64,000 bases of DNA. Origin: Rhizobium sp. Root483D2. Lineage in GTDB: Bacteria; Pseudomonadota; Alphaproteobacteria; Rhizobiales; Rhizobiaceae. The notes below the pieces were generated by a model. That model saw nothing but the letters and a program-made list of their open reading frames with translations. It was not told the origin of the DNA and searched no databases. Below, in pieces: positions 17,686 to 26,988 of the stretch (positions within the stretch are counted from its first letter, which is position 1; every line of letters starts with the position of its first letter). Where the stretch lies: assembly GCF_001426685.1 (NCBI RefSeq), contig NZ_LMFB01000009.1, positions 62,001 through 126,000 of the forward strand. The letters run 5' to 3'. The position numbers were made by a program, and so were the translations under genes.

Positions 17686-18128
17686 CTGTCAGTCTCATCA
17701 GTTCGAGGAACGGATTTGAATGTCTATGATTTTTATAGAATATTCAATACCGCCCGATGGCGCGATCAAAACCTTCTTTTTTAAACACTGATTGCAGGCG
17801 ATTGCGACGTACACGATCCCGCACTTTGCGTCTCTCACCCTTCCACACGGGTATAATTGTTTCCCGAATACGGCATCTATGAAACGAAATTACTCTACAA
17901 AGTTTGTGGACACCATCAAACTGGCGGCACGCAATCGATACTTGGACGGATCAAAGATGTGAAGGCAGCTACCCCCGCCGCGCTTGTATTGCCCCTGTCC
18001 CGGCGACGCGAACGGTCTGTGTTCCCAAGCTCACCGCTGGATCGTAAGCCGGGCCGGAACTCCCATGAAAGCTTCGCCTCCTCAGCCTTGTGCTCCAAGC
18101 ACAGACTTTCATTCGAAAGATAAGGTCC
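17686..18128. other. Divergent intergenic region, 443 bp
   Basis: The gap separates the minus-strand dioxygenase gene from the plus-strand FMN monooxygenase gene. It must hold both promoters. A GAATATTC palindrome lies at 17738-17745, inside an AT-rich stretch with TATAGAAT at 17734-17741. A possible frame at 17857-18123 has no family features and poor start context, so I do not call it. No riboswitch or small RNA is recognisable by eye. Confidence 0.55.
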
Positions 18129-19481
18129 ATGCCAACCCGCCAGCTTCATCTCGGTGCTTTCATGCGGCCGGTCAGTCTTCATACAGCGGCCTGGCGCTAT
18201 CCCGGCGCCTATCCGGACGCAAACTTCAATTTCCGGCATCTGAAGACCTTTGCCGAAACGGTTGAACGGGCCAAGTTCGACGCCTTTTTCATGGCCGATC
18301 ACCTGGCCGTGCTCAATATGCCCATCGAGGCGCTGTGGCGCAGCCATACGGTTACGTCTTTCGAACCCTTCACCCTGCTATCGGCCTTGGCGACCGCAAC
18401 CAGCCGCCTCGGGCTCGTGGCGACGGCCTCCACCACGTTCGACGAGCCCTATCATATCGCGCGCCGCTTTGCTTCGCTCGACCATATCAGCGAGGGCCGC
18501 GCCGGCTGGAACATCGTCACGACGTCAAACCCGGATGCCGCCTTGAATTTCGGGCTGGAAGACCATGTCGATCATGCGGAACGCTACCGCCGCGCCCGCG
18601 AATTCTACGATGTCGTCACCGGCCTGTGGGACAGTTTTGCCGATGACGCCTTCATCCGCGATGCGGCTTCCGGTCTTTATTTCGACCCCGCAAAACTGCA
18701 TGTCCTCGATCACAAGGGCGATTATCTGTCAGTGCGGGGTCCGCTCAACATCGCGCGGCCGCCGCAGGGGTGGCCCGTCATCGTCCAGGCCGGAGCATCC
18801 GAGCCGGGGCGCCAGCTGGCGGCCGAGACGGCGGAGGTGATCTTCGGCTCATCTCCGGATCTCGAATCCGGCAAGAGTTTCTATGCCGATGTCAAAAGCC
18901 GCATGGAAAAGATCGGGCGCAACCGCGATCATCTGAAAGTGCTGCCGGGCGCCTTCGTTGTCGTCGGCGATACCGTTGACGAGGCCAAGGCGAAACGCGC
19001 CCATCTCGACAGTCTGGTCTATTACGAGAGCGCCATCGCTTCGCTGTCCATAGCGCTCGGGCATGATGCATCCGGGTTCGATCCCGACGCCCCTCTGCCG
19101 CGCGATATTCCCGATACCAATGCCAGCAAGACCGGACGCGCGCAGGTTCTGCGGCTGGCGGAGCAAGAAGGCCTGACGGTGCGGCAGCTCGCGCAGCGCT
19201 ACGGCGGCTATTCGGGCCTGTCCTTCGTCGGCACGCCCGCCACGATCGCTGACGAAATGGAGACCTGGCTTTTCGAATATGGCTCGGATGGCTTCAACAT
19301 CGCGTTCCCGTTCCTTCCACAGGGACTGACCGACGTCGCCGAAAAGCTGGTGCCGGAACTGCAGCGGCGTGGCCTGTTCAGACGCGACTATGAGGGCACG
19401 ACGTTGCGCGACCATCTCGGACTGCCCCGGCCGGCAAACCGTTTTTTCGATGAGAGCAATGCCGCGCAGCGCAGGACTTAA
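18129..19481 (+). CDS. FMN-dependent monooxygenase, NtaA/SnaA/DszA family (second copy)
   Basis: A 450-residue paralogue of the monooxygenase at 10864-12213, sharing AAWRYPGAYPDANFNF, LATATSRLGLVATASTTFDEP and GRAGWNIVTTSNPDAALNFG. The last motif is typical of the branch that attacks sulfur- or nitrogen-containing organic molecules. I chose the ATG at 18129 (MPTRQLHLGAF), which matches the paralogue's N terminus; an in-frame start at 18090 adds an unrelated basic lead. Serine acetyltransferase follows after 60 bp, which favours a sulfur-assimilation role. A partner flavin reductase is needed but not seen nearby. Confidence 0.87.
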   Translation: MPTRQLHLGAFMRPVSLHTAAWRYPGAYPDANFNFRHLKTFAETVERAKFDAFFMADHLAVLNMPIEALWRSHTVTSFEPFTLLSALATATSRLGLVATASTTFDEPYHIARRFASLDHISEGRAGWNIVTTSNPDAALNFGLEDHVDHAERYRRAREFYDVVTGLWDSFADDAFIRDAASGLYFDPAKLHVLDHKGDYLSVRGPLNIARPPQGWPVIVQAGASEPGRQLAAETAEVIFGSSPDLESGKSFYADVKSRMEKIGRNRDHLKVLPGAFVVVGDTVDEAKAKRAHLDSLVYYESAIASLSIALGHDASGFDPDAPLPRDIPDTNASKTGRAQVLRLAEQEGLTVRQLAQRYGGYSGLSFVGTPATIADEMETWLFEYGSDGFNIAFPFLPQGLTDVAEKLVPELQRRGLFRRDYEGTTLRDHLGLPRPANRFFDESNAAQRRT

Positions 19482-19541
19482 GTTTCCGCCAACCAACCGA
19501 TCGGATAGGCGCACGCGCCCTCAGGGAAGGACCTTTTACAG

Positions 19542-20390
19542 ATGGCCAAGCAGCCAACCAATCTGACGGTGCTGAAGACCGATACTGCGCCCTGGCCGGC
19601 CGTCCACCGGTTGTGGGAGGCCCTCTGCGAGGAAGCAACGGCAGCGGCAAAGAAGGATCCGGCGCTGGTGCGGCCGATGAACTCGGCCATTCTTTATCAT
19701 TCCAGCTTTGCCTATGCATTGGCCCACCGCCTGGCGCTCAAGCTTGCCAATCACGACCTCGACCAGGAAGAGCTGCTGGCGTTGATCAATCAGTCTTTCC
19801 TGTCCGATCCGGAACTGCTGAACGCGGCTGCCGCTGATCTCGAGGCCGTGAAGGATCGCGATCCCAGCAATACCGAGATCCTGACGCCGTTTCTCTATTT
19901 CAAGGGATTTCTGGCTTTGCAGGCGCATCGCGTCGCCCACGGGCTTTGGCTGGGAGACCGGCCGCATCTCGCCCGCCATATGCAAAGCCGCATCTCGGAA
20001 GTTTTTGGCATCGATATTCATCCCGCCGCCAGGATGGGCAAGGGCATCATGCTCGACCACGGGAACGGCCTGGTGATTGGCGAAACGGCGGTGGTCGAGG
20101 ACGATGTTTCCATCCTCCAGAACGTGACGCTGGGCGGAACAGGCAAGGAAACCGGAGACCGCCACCCGAAGATCCGGCGCGGCGCGCTGATCGGGGCTGG
20201 TGCCAATATCCTTGGCAATATCGAGATCGGCATCGGCGCCAAGGTCGGAGCCGGCAGCGTCGTCGTCTCCCCGGTCCTGCCCTATACGTCCGTCGTCGGC
20301 GTGCCCGCCCGCCCGATCGGGCACCGTCACTCGGTACTCCCCGGCGTTACGATGGATCAGGCCCTGCCGGAACCGGAATACATCATCTGA
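19542..20390 (+). CDS. cysE: Serine O-acetyltransferase
   Basis: A 282-residue serine acetyltransferase, which makes O-acetylserine, the acceptor for sulfide in cysteine synthesis. The N-terminal helical domain (LVRPMNSAILYHSSFAYALAH) precedes the left-handed beta-helix with hexapeptide repeats (GIDIHPAARMGKGIMLDHGNG, VIGETAVVEDDVSILQNVTLGG). The catalytic His-Asp pair lies in this region. A GGAAGGA ribosome site precedes the ATG. Rhizobia often carry more than one cysE; this copy, placed behind a DszA-type monooxygenase, may serve sulfur scavenging. Confidence 0.92.
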   Translation: MAKQPTNLTVLKTDTAPWPAVHRLWEALCEEATAAAKKDPALVRPMNSAILYHSSFAYALAHRLALKLANHDLDQEELLALINQSFLSDPELLNAAAADLEAVKDRDPSNTEILTPFLYFKGFLALQAHRVAHGLWLGDRPHLARHMQSRISEVFGIDIHPAARMGKGIMLDHGNGLVIGETAVVEDDVSILQNVTLGGTGKETGDRHPKIRRGALIGAGANILGNIEIGIGAKVGAGSVVVSPVLPYTSVVGVPARPIGHRHSVLPGVTMDQALPEPEYII

Positions 20391-20431
20391 GCGGGCGAAC
20401 GCGGCGAGATGCGGACACGGCTCAGGGGTAA

Positions 20432-21790
20432 TCAGCCCTTTAGATGCGCCGAGATCAACGACGCCACGTCGCGTGCCTGCACACGGATATCTGGAACCGC
20501 CGTGATCTCCCAGAACCGTCCGGCCGTCAGCGCTCCCACTGCATAAAGCCCAACCTGTACATTGCCGTTGCAATCGACGACCTGCGATTTTCCGTCAACG
20601 TTGATACCAAGTCCCAATTCGTCTGCGGCGATAAGACCGTCCCTGCGCATCTGCCGAAGCAGCGGCGAATGGGCGATCCCTGCCCGTTCCATGCCGGTGC
20701 AGTTGACCACCCAGTCGGCTTCGATCCGACTTATTCCTTTTCCGCCGCGCGGCTGAAAGGAGAGATGCAGACGGTTTTCGGTCTCCGTGACAGTCCGCAG
20801 ACAGCCTTTGTGGACGGTCACGGTGCCATCGCCAATGAGCGCCTCAAGCTGGCTGGCGACATCCGGCGCCAGGCGATGGCGATGGATGTTCCACCAGGCA
20901 AGAGCGTGGCGCAGAAAGCGGCTTCGCTGTGCCTTCGACAGGTCCTGCCAGAGGCCCTGCGTCATAGGGCGCAATCCATCCATGACGCCGCGCCATGGCG
21001 CGCCCGCCCGGACCTGTCTGCGCAGCGCACGCAGAAGGAGGCTGATATCGCGCGCGTCAGGAAGTTCAGGCACTACCGGCGAAACCTTCCCGGCCGCATG
21101 GGCGTGCGAAACACGCCCGCGGCGCGACAGGACATGGATCGGGCCGCGATGCCCGTGCGCCCGAAGCGCCAGCACCTGATCGACCATGGTGAGGCCCGAC
21201 CCTAAAATGCACACCGTCTGGGAGGGCTCGACATGCGACAGCCAGCCGAGCCGCCAGGGGTTGGCAACGATACGCTCCCGCGCCGACCCTTTCACGCCGG
21301 ACAGATCGGCCGGCACGTCGGCATTGCCAACGCCAAGGCACAGCACGACATTGCTGGCCTGAAGGATCGACCCATTGTCCAGCTGGAAGACAACCCTGCC
21401 CGGACTGCACTGGTCGCAGGCCGTGGCCTTTGCCTTGATGAAATGCAAAGCCGGCCGGTTGTCGCGATTGCGCAGAAGCGATGCGAGCCGGTCGCGGAGA
21501 TAGCGGCCGAAATCATCGCGGGATGCAAAGCCGTCCTGCGGCACGCCGCGCTTCTGGTCGCGCAGCCAGTCGACGAAATTATCGGGCGCGTCGGCGAATA
21601 TGCTCATGCGGCCGGCCGGAACATTGAGACGATGGACGTGGAGTTCAGTCCGGTAGGCCGTGCCCCGTCCAAATCCCGGATCATCGCCAACGACGGCGAT
21701 CGATGCCGAAGGCGGCAGGAGCCGCAACAGATTGGCGGTTTCGGCAATCGCCGAAAACCCGGACCCAACGACTGCGACGTCATACACCAT
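20432..21790 (-). CDS. FAD/NAD(P)-binding protein, COG4529 type (second copy)
   Basis: A 452-residue flavoprotein of the COG4529 group. The first nucleotide motif is VAVVGSGFSAIAETANLL, then the landmark DPGFGRGTAYRTELHVHRLNVPAGRMS. A second motif, VCILGSGLTMVDQVLAL, lies near residue 170. The segment LSKAQRSRFLRHALAWWNIHRHRL matches the helical part of the paralogue at 6319-7695. I chose the ATG at 21790, preceded by GAGG; the open frame continues to 22174 but would run over the next gene. Its reaction is unknown. It converges with cysE. Confidence 0.8.
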   Translation of the reverse strand: MVYDVAVVGSGFSAIAETANLLRLLPPSASIAVVGDDPGFGRGTAYRTELHVHRLNVPAGRMSIFADAPDNFVDWLRDQKRGVPQDGFASRDDFGRYLRDRLASLLRNRDNRPALHFIKAKATACDQCSPGRVVFQLDNGSILQASNVVLCLGVGNADVPADLSGVKGSARERIVANPWRLGWLSHVEPSQTVCILGSGLTMVDQVLALRAHGHRGPIHVLSRRGRVSHAHAAGKVSPVVPELPDARDISLLLRALRRQVRAGAPWRGVMDGLRPMTQGLWQDLSKAQRSRFLRHALAWWNIHRHRLAPDVASQLEALIGDGTVTVHKGCLRTVTETENRLHLSFQPRGGKGISRIEADWVVNCTGMERAGIAHSPLLRQMRRDGLIAADELGLGINVDGKSQVVDCNGNVQVGLYAVGALTAGRFWEITAVPDIRVQARDVASLISAHLKG

Positions 21791-21935
21791 ATCATGTCCT
21801 CGCCTGCCCGCCACAGGAGTTTTGCTCCAACGCGGCAGTCTCTGCAACCGTAGCATATAGTGGGCGGTGGCGGATTCGTGAGGGGATTCCTGGGAAACTC
21901 GCGCAATTTTCAGCGCTGCGCGGTGCACAGGCGGG

Positions 21936-22904
21936 CTATGGGCTAGCCTTGTCCCACCAGTCCAGCACGCGAAGCGCCTGCAGGGTAATCCAGCGCGACG
22001 GCTGGCCATCGCCGTCACCGATCTCGAACCAGACCCGTCCGCGCGGGGACCAATCCTGCACCCAGCGGCCGTCGGGCAATTGCCGGCTTCGCACATAGCC
22101 GATGGCTTCGGCAAGACGTGGGTCCGGGCTTGTCCCGTCAAATGCCGAGGCATCCCGGAAATAATTAAGCGCACGCAGGACGTCGTAGCGCCAGCGATTG
22201 GGATAGGACAGCTTCAAAAACGCTTCGTCCGCCACCTCGCCCGTGCTCAGGCGGCGAAACAGGTTGCGGCGCAGCAGATAATCCTCGCCGCTGCGGCGTG
22301 CGTCTTGTGTTTGCGGGGTTGCGCCACCATGCCGCTCATATTCCAATAGTCCTTCGAGAACGTTGATCGTCGTATGGAAGGAGGAAACCTCGGACCCATT
22401 GGCCCGCTCGCAGTTCCAGCCGCCGTCTTCCTGACGTTCGCCAAGGAGCCGCTCGACGATGGGGGATACATCGACCCCGAAGTAGGCACCATCGGCGACC
22501 GTGCGGCCATTGATGCATTCTTCGACCTCGCCGTCCCAGTAGCGTTGGCCGGCATGATCCCAGCGCGAATTGTCCCCGATCAACCGGACGGTGCGCCGCG
22601 CGCAGGCGCATTCCGGGGGAAGGCCGAACTGGCGCAATTGGGCAAGCGTCCAGCAGGTGGATGTCCAGGCCTGCCCCTCCTCGCGCCATTTCTGCTCGGT
22701 AAAATCCGCAGGCACGAATGCACCACCTGCCCATTGCCCGTCCTCATCCTGGACGGAAAACAGCTTTGCGCCCCAACCTTCAGCCTCGATCTTCGCCCGT
22801 TCCTTTTGCCACTCGGCTTCAGGAGCGTTCAGAAGATCCCGCATCACCTGCCAGCGAATGGCGGGGTCGGAATCCAGCAGCCATTCGGTCACGCCGTTGC
22901 GCAC
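21936..22904 (-). CDS. Terpene-cyclase-fold (alpha/alpha toroid) protein, function unknown
   Basis: A protein of about 322 residues built of repeats like those of squalene cyclases and prenyltransferase beta subunits: QEDGGWNCERANGSEVSSFH, LPDGRWVQDWSPRGRVWFE and DEDGQWAGGAFV are QW-like motifs. It lacks the DxDD acid motif of true squalene-hopene cyclases and has half their length, so cyclase activity is unlikely. The open frame has a TTG at 22919, but a GTG at 22904 is better spaced behind GGAG and I use it. It stands alone; neighbours give no clue to its role. Confidence 0.65.
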   Translation of the reverse strand: MRNGVTEWLLDSDPAIRWQVMRDLLNAPEAEWQKERAKIEAEGWGAKLFSVQDEDGQWAGGAFVPADFTEQKWREEGQAWTSTCWTLAQLRQFGLPPECACARRTVRLIGDNSRWDHAGQRYWDGEVEECINGRTVADGAYFGVDVSPIVERLLGERQEDGGWNCERANGSEVSSFHTTINVLEGLLEYERHGGATPQTQDARRSGEDYLLRRNLFRRLSTGEVADEAFLKLSYPNRWRYDVLRALNYFRDASAFDGTSPDPRLAEAIGYVRSRQLPDGRWVQDWSPRGRVWFEIGDGDGQPSRWITLQALRVLDWWDKASP

Positions 22905-23016
22905 GTCAGTCTCCAGCAACCATGATCAGTTCACTGCCTAAATTAGTCGATTACGTGCGCCTGTGAAGCGTCAAGTGCATCTGCCCGCCTCGGCAAGGCC
23001 CTTTTCCGCGCCAGAA

Positions 23017-24105
23017 TTACGCCGCAACGAAGACATGCGCACTGGCGGGATCGAAGCCGAGCGTGACCGCATCGCCTCGGCTGATGCGGGAAGCGGCCTC
23101 GTGGCCGAACGGCAGGCGCACGGAGAGCGCTTCGCCGGTCTCTGCAGCAGCGGCTATATGGATGTTGCTGCCAAGGAAGGTGATATCGGTGACGGTGGCG
23201 GCGAGATTGGCGCCACCCAAACCACCTTGTCCGCGCGTCAGGGAAAGGCGTTCCGGCCGCAGCATCAGCGCCGCAGCTCCCCCAGCCTTGCCCGGCCCAT
23301 GCATCGGCACGCCTTGGATGGCGCTGGAGCCGATGGCAATATCGGCGCGCCCACCCGCTGCCTCAAGAATCCGGCATTTGACGAAATCGCTGTCGCCGAC
23401 AAATTCGGCAACGAACCGTGTGGCCGGATTTGCATAGAGTTCCGGCCCCGTTCCAATCTGATCAATGACGCCCTTGGAGAAAACCGCGATCCGGTCGGAG
23501 AGCCTGAGTGCCTCCTCCTGGTCGTGCGTGACATAGAGGATGGTGACTTCGGTTTCCTGGTGAATGCGGCGGATCTCGTGCTGGATCTCCTCGCGCAGCT
23601 TCTTGTCCAGCGCCGACAAAGGCTCGTCCATCAAAAGCACCGGCGGATCGTAGGCCAGCGCCCTGGCAAGCGCCACGCGTTGCTGCTGACCACCCGACAT
23701 TTGTGCGGGCTTGCGATCCTCGAACCCTTCCAGCCGCACGAGCTTCAGCATTCTTGCGACCTTCGCATCGATTTCCGCCTTGCCGAGCCGGCGGACCTTC
23801 AGCGGAAAGGCGATATTTTCACCGACCGACAGATGCGGAAACAGCGTGTAGCGCTGGAAGACCATGCCGATATTGCGCTTGTGCGAGGGGGTCGAGATCA
23901 GGCTTTGACCGTCGAGCAGGATATCCCCGGCCGTCGGGTTTTCGAAGCCTGCAAGAATGTAGAGCGTCGTGCTCTTGCCGGACCCGGACGGTCCAAGGAA
24001 TGTCATGAACTCGCCGCGCTCGACAGTCAGATTGACCTCCTGAACGGCGGTGACGATGCCATAGTCCTTTCGCAAGGCCTGGATCTGCAGGAAGGGTTGG
24101 CTCAT
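23017..24105 (-). CDS. PotA-type ABC transporter ATPase
   Basis: A 362-residue ATPase of the spermidine/putrescine/iron class. Walker A is GPSGSGKST near residue 40, the signature is MSGGQQQRVALARALA, Walker B is VLLMDEPLSALD and the H-loop is TILYVTHDQEEAL. The C-terminal third is a TOBE domain (ALMLRPERLSLTRGQGG). Its ATG overlaps the stop of the permease gene before it as ATGA. It is the last gene of the long operon that starts at 32162, or of the importer part of it. Confidence 0.92.
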   Translation of the reverse strand: MSQPFLQIQALRKDYGIVTAVQEVNLTVERGEFMTFLGPSGSGKSTTLYILAGFENPTAGDILLDGQSLISTPSHKRNIGMVFQRYTLFPHLSVGENIAFPLKVRRLGKAEIDAKVARMLKLVRLEGFEDRKPAQMSGGQQQRVALARALAYDPPVLLMDEPLSALDKKLREEIQHEIRRIHQETEVTILYVTHDQEEALRLSDRIAVFSKGVIDQIGTGPELYANPATRFVAEFVGDSDFVKCRILEAAGGRADIAIGSSAIQGVPMHGPGKAGGAAALMLRPERLSLTRGQGGLGGANLAATVTDITFLGSNIHIAAAAETGEALSVRLPFGHEAASRISRGDAVTLGFDPASAHVFVAA

Positions 24106-24902
24106 GATTTCAGTCCTTTGCGCAGCAATGCGACCAGCAGCATCAGGGCGATGGTGACGACGATGAGAAGGGTGGAGGCAGCGGCGATAACAGGCGTCAG
24201 GTCCTGGCGCAGCGTCGCCCAGATCTTGACCGGCAGCGTCTGCAGCGTCGGGCTGGCCATGAAGATGGCCAGGACAACCTCGTCCCAGGAAGTCAGAAAC
24301 GAAAAGACCGCCGCCGAAAAAAGTCCGTGGCTGATCGACGGCAAGGTGACGCGGATTTTGGCTTCGAGCGGCGAGGCGCCACACAGCACCGCCGCATCCT
24401 CGATCGATTTGTCGAACCCTTCCAGCGCATTGGTGACCGACAGGATCGAAAATGGCAGCGCCACGACCAGATGGGCGATGACGAAGCCGGTCATCGTGCC
24501 GTTCAGCCCGACGCGCAAAAAGAAGGCGTAGAGCGCCACGGCCAGCACCACCACCGGCAGGATCATCGGCGTCAAAAACAGCGCGCGAAGACCCTCCTTG
24601 CCGATGAAGCGGCCGCGCACCAGTCCGAAGGAGGCGACAAGGCCGATCAGGACCGACAGTATGGTGACGATAACCGCGATGTAAAAGCTGGTGCCGGCGG
24701 CCTCCAGCCAGCGCGGATCGGCAAAGAACATCGCGTACCATTTCAGCGTCCAGCCGGGCGGCGGGAAGATCAGCCATTGCGACGAGCCGAACGACAGGGC
24801 CGCGATGAAGAAGATCGGCAGGATGAGAAAGGCTGATGTCAGCGCCGTGATGCCAAGAAGCACCCATTTCCAGCCGCCGAGACGATCGAAATTCAACAGC
24901 AT
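24102..24902 (-). CDS. PotC-type ABC transporter permease
   Basis: A 266-residue inner-membrane permease with about six membrane segments and the EAA loop EDAAVLCGASPLEAKIRVTLPSI (cytoplasmic contact to the ATPase). I chose the ATG at 24902 (MLLNFDRLGGW): GGAGGG precedes it and it lies one base after the stop of the upstream permease gene. A longer frame to 24953 would overlap that gene. Together with the genes on either side it forms a PotB-PotC-PotA importer core. Confidence 0.9.
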   Translation of the reverse strand: MLLNFDRLGGWKWVLLGITALTSAFLILPIFFIAALSFGSSQWLIFPPPGWTLKWYAMFFADPRWLEAAGTSFYIAVIVTILSVLIGLVASFGLVRGRFIGKEGLRALFLTPMILPVVVLAVALYAFFLRVGLNGTMTGFVIAHLVVALPFSILSVTNALEGFDKSIEDAAVLCGASPLEAKIRVTLPSISHGLFSAAVFSFLTSWDEVVLAIFMASPTLQTLPVKIWATLRQDLTPVIAAASTLLIVVTIALMLLVALLRKGLKS

Positions 24903-24903
24903 C

Positions 24904-25779
24904 TCAGCGTCCCTCCATCCGGGCCGTGCCGAACAGCCGGAGTTGCACGGCATAGAGCGTCAGCGTGACGACCAGGAGAACCAGTGCCGCCGCGCCGCCC
25001 ATGCCCCAGTTCACCAGCGACTGCACGAACTGCGCGATCAGCTCGGCGAGCATCATGTTGGCGGTGCCACCAAGCAGCGACGGCGTGACGAAATAGCCGA
25101 GCGACATCACGAACACCATCAAGGCGCCGGACACCATGCCGGGCGTGGCAAGCGGAATGAGAACGCGGGTCAGGGCCTGCCAGCGCGTCGCGCCGCACAG
25201 GGCTGCGGCCTGGAGGATGGCGGGGTCGATCTTGCGGATGACGCCGTAGAGCGGCAGGATGATGAAGGGCAGCATGATATAGGTCATACCGATCGTCACG
25301 CCGGTCAGGTTGTTGACAAGCGGCAACGGTTCGCTGATCAATCCCATTCCCATCAAAGCCTTGTTGATCACGCCGGTGCGCTGCAACAGCACCATCCACG
25401 CATAGGTCCGCGTCAGCAGATTGGTCCACATCGACAAAAGCAGGATTGCAAAGACGATCGACGACAGGCGCGACGGCATGATGGCCAGCGCCCAGGCGAC
25501 GGGAAAACCGATCGCCAGCGTCACCGCCGTGACCAGCGCCGACACGACGAACGTGTTGAGGAAGATCTTCAGATAGGTCGTGGAACCGAGCAGAGCCGCG
25601 TAGTTGCCAAGCCCCGGCTCCGGTTCCAGCACGCTGCGCAGCAACAGCGACAGCACCGGCAGAATGAAAAAGACCACCAGCAACAACAGCGCCGGCAGGG
25701 TCAGGGCAAAGTTCATAGGCCGCAGACCCCGTGGCTTTGCCGCCAATGGTGGATTGTCTTGCGCAGTCAGCAAGGCCAT
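24904..25779 (-). CDS. PotB-type ABC transporter permease
   Basis: A permease of about 291 residues with six membrane segments; the EAA loop reads LQAAALCGATRWQALTRVLIPLATP. Two starts compete. ATG at 25812 falls inside a strong hairpin and lacks a ribosome site, while ATG at 25779 (MALLTAQDN) follows GGAAGGG, so I use 25779. It is separated from the binding-protein gene by 65 bp including that hairpin, and from the next permease by one base. Confidence 0.88.
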   Translation of the reverse strand: MALLTAQDNPPLAAKPRGLRPMNFALTLPALLLLVVFFILPVLSLLLRSVLEPEPGLGNYAALLGSTTYLKIFLNTFVVSALVTAVTLAIGFPVAWALAIMPSRLSSIVFAILLLSMWTNLLTRTYAWMVLLQRTGVINKALMGMGLISEPLPLVNNLTGVTIGMTYIMLPFIILPLYGVIRKIDPAILQAAALCGATRWQALTRVLIPLATPGMVSGALMVFVMSLGYFVTPSLLGGTANMMLAELIAQFVQSLVNWGMGGAAALVLLVVTLTLYAVQLRLFGTARMEGR

Positions 25780-25812
25780 GCCGAAAACCCTTCCGCCGTT
25801 CCGTTGAGACAT

Positions 25813-25837
25813 GCGGGCACGGCGATGCCGTACCCGC
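25813..25837 (-). promoter_or_regulatory. Hairpin between binding-protein and permease genes
   Basis: Arms at 25813-25823 and 25827-25837 pair at ten of eleven positions around a three-base loop. The hairpin begins eight bases after the stop of the binding-protein gene on the transcribed strand. There is no T-run, so it is more likely a 3'-end stabiliser that raises binding-protein mRNA over permease mRNA than a full terminator. It also argues against the permease start at 25812. Confidence 0.6.
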
Positions 25838-25844
25838 GACGATG

Positions 25845-26855
25845 TTATTTTGCCTGCCAGGCGTACCAGCGCTCGCCGATCGCATCGCGATTTTCGGCCC
25901 AGTAGTTCATGTCGGCATTGACCTGTCCTGCCGTCTGCTGGTCGGGCAGGGTCTTGGCGACTTCCGGATCCATCAGCTTGGGCGAATCCAGATTGACGGG
26001 CGCGTAACCGGTGCCTTTTGCCATGTCAGCCTGTGCTTGCGCAGAGGTCGCCAGCGCGATGAATTTCATCGCCGCATCCTTGTTCTTGGCGCCTTTGGGA
26101 ACCACGAGGGCGTCGGCCGCCGTGATGTTCTGGTCCCAGGACGTTTCAACGGTCACACCGGTCGCAGCCAGCGCCGTCAGACGGCCGTTCCAGAACGAGC
26201 CGAAAGGTGCCTCGGCAGATGCGAGAAGCTGTTGCGACTGCGCGCCACCCGTCCACCAGATGATATCGGCCTTGATCGTATCGAGCTTCTTGAAGGCGCG
26301 GTCGAGGTCGAGCGGATAGAGCTTATCCGGCGCCACGCCATCGGCAAGCAGTGCCGCCTCGACGACACCCGGAGCCGACCATTTGTAGAAGGCGCGCTTA
26401 CCGGGGAATTTTGCGGTGTCGAACACATCGGCCCAGCTTTTCGGGCAAGCCGGGACAGCGTCCTTGTTGCAGCCGATCACGAAGGAATAATAGAAGCTGC
26501 CGACCGAGTAATCGGTGACGAAGCGCGGATCGAGCTTGCTTTTGTCGATGACGGAAAAATCGAGCTTTTCCAACAGCCCGGCCTTGCCAGCCTGGACGGC
26601 ATAGTCACCTTCGACATCGACAACGTCCCAGGTCACGCCGGCCGCCTCGACCATGGCTTTGATCTTGCCGTAATCGGTGGGGCCGTCCTGCAGGACGGTG
26701 ACGCCGGATGTTTCCGTGAACTTGTCGGCCCAGGCGGCCTTCTGCACGTCCTGCGTGGTGCCGCCCCAGCTGGTGAAGACCATGTCTTCGGCCCGCACCT
26801 GCGTGGAAAGGCTCAGTGTTGCAGCGATCGCCGCGATGATCAGTCTGTTTTTCAT
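25845..26855 (-). CDS. PotD-type ABC transporter substrate-binding protein
   Basis: A 336-residue periplasmic binding protein of the spermidine/putrescine family (SBP_bac_8/PotD). The signal peptide MKNRLIIAAIAATLSLSTQV ends near RAE. The mature start MVFTSWGGTTQDVQKAAWADKF is typical of the polyamine-type group that includes many amine and amino-acid-derivative binders. GGAGCAAGGG precedes the ATG. It lies 133 bp downstream of the NIPSNAP gene, close enough for co-transcription with the catabolic genes, and probably delivers their substrate. Confidence 0.88.
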   Translation of the reverse strand: MKNRLIIAAIAATLSLSTQVRAEDMVFTSWGGTTQDVQKAAWADKFTETSGVTVLQDGPTDYGKIKAMVEAAGVTWDVVDVEGDYAVQAGKAGLLEKLDFSVIDKSKLDPRFVTDYSVGSFYYSFVIGCNKDAVPACPKSWADVFDTAKFPGKRAFYKWSAPGVVEAALLADGVAPDKLYPLDLDRAFKKLDTIKADIIWWTGGAQSQQLLASAEAPFGSFWNGRLTALAATGVTVETSWDQNITAADALVVPKGAKNKDAAMKFIALATSAQAQADMAKGTGYAPVNLDSPKLMDPEVAKTLPDQQTAGQVNADMNYWAENRDAIGERWYAWQAK

Positions 26856-26988
26856 GTTCCCTTGCTCCGTTTGTTTGGACTGTTTTTCTTGGCTTTTGGA
26901 CAGCCGGCAGCTGCCCGTCCGGGGTTTTCCTGGAAGGTGGCAAATCCCGAAATTCGTGTCTATCGAGCCCGTGGCTCTCCGCCGGAGG

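Noticed and set aside
17857-18123. 88-residue open frame in the 443-bp gap
   Set aside because: No ribosome site, no family features and a composition rich in Arg and Ser; more likely promoter DNA.
22963-24531. 522-residue open frame on plus
   Set aside because: Antisense of the PotA-type ATPase and PotC-type permease genes; no domain.
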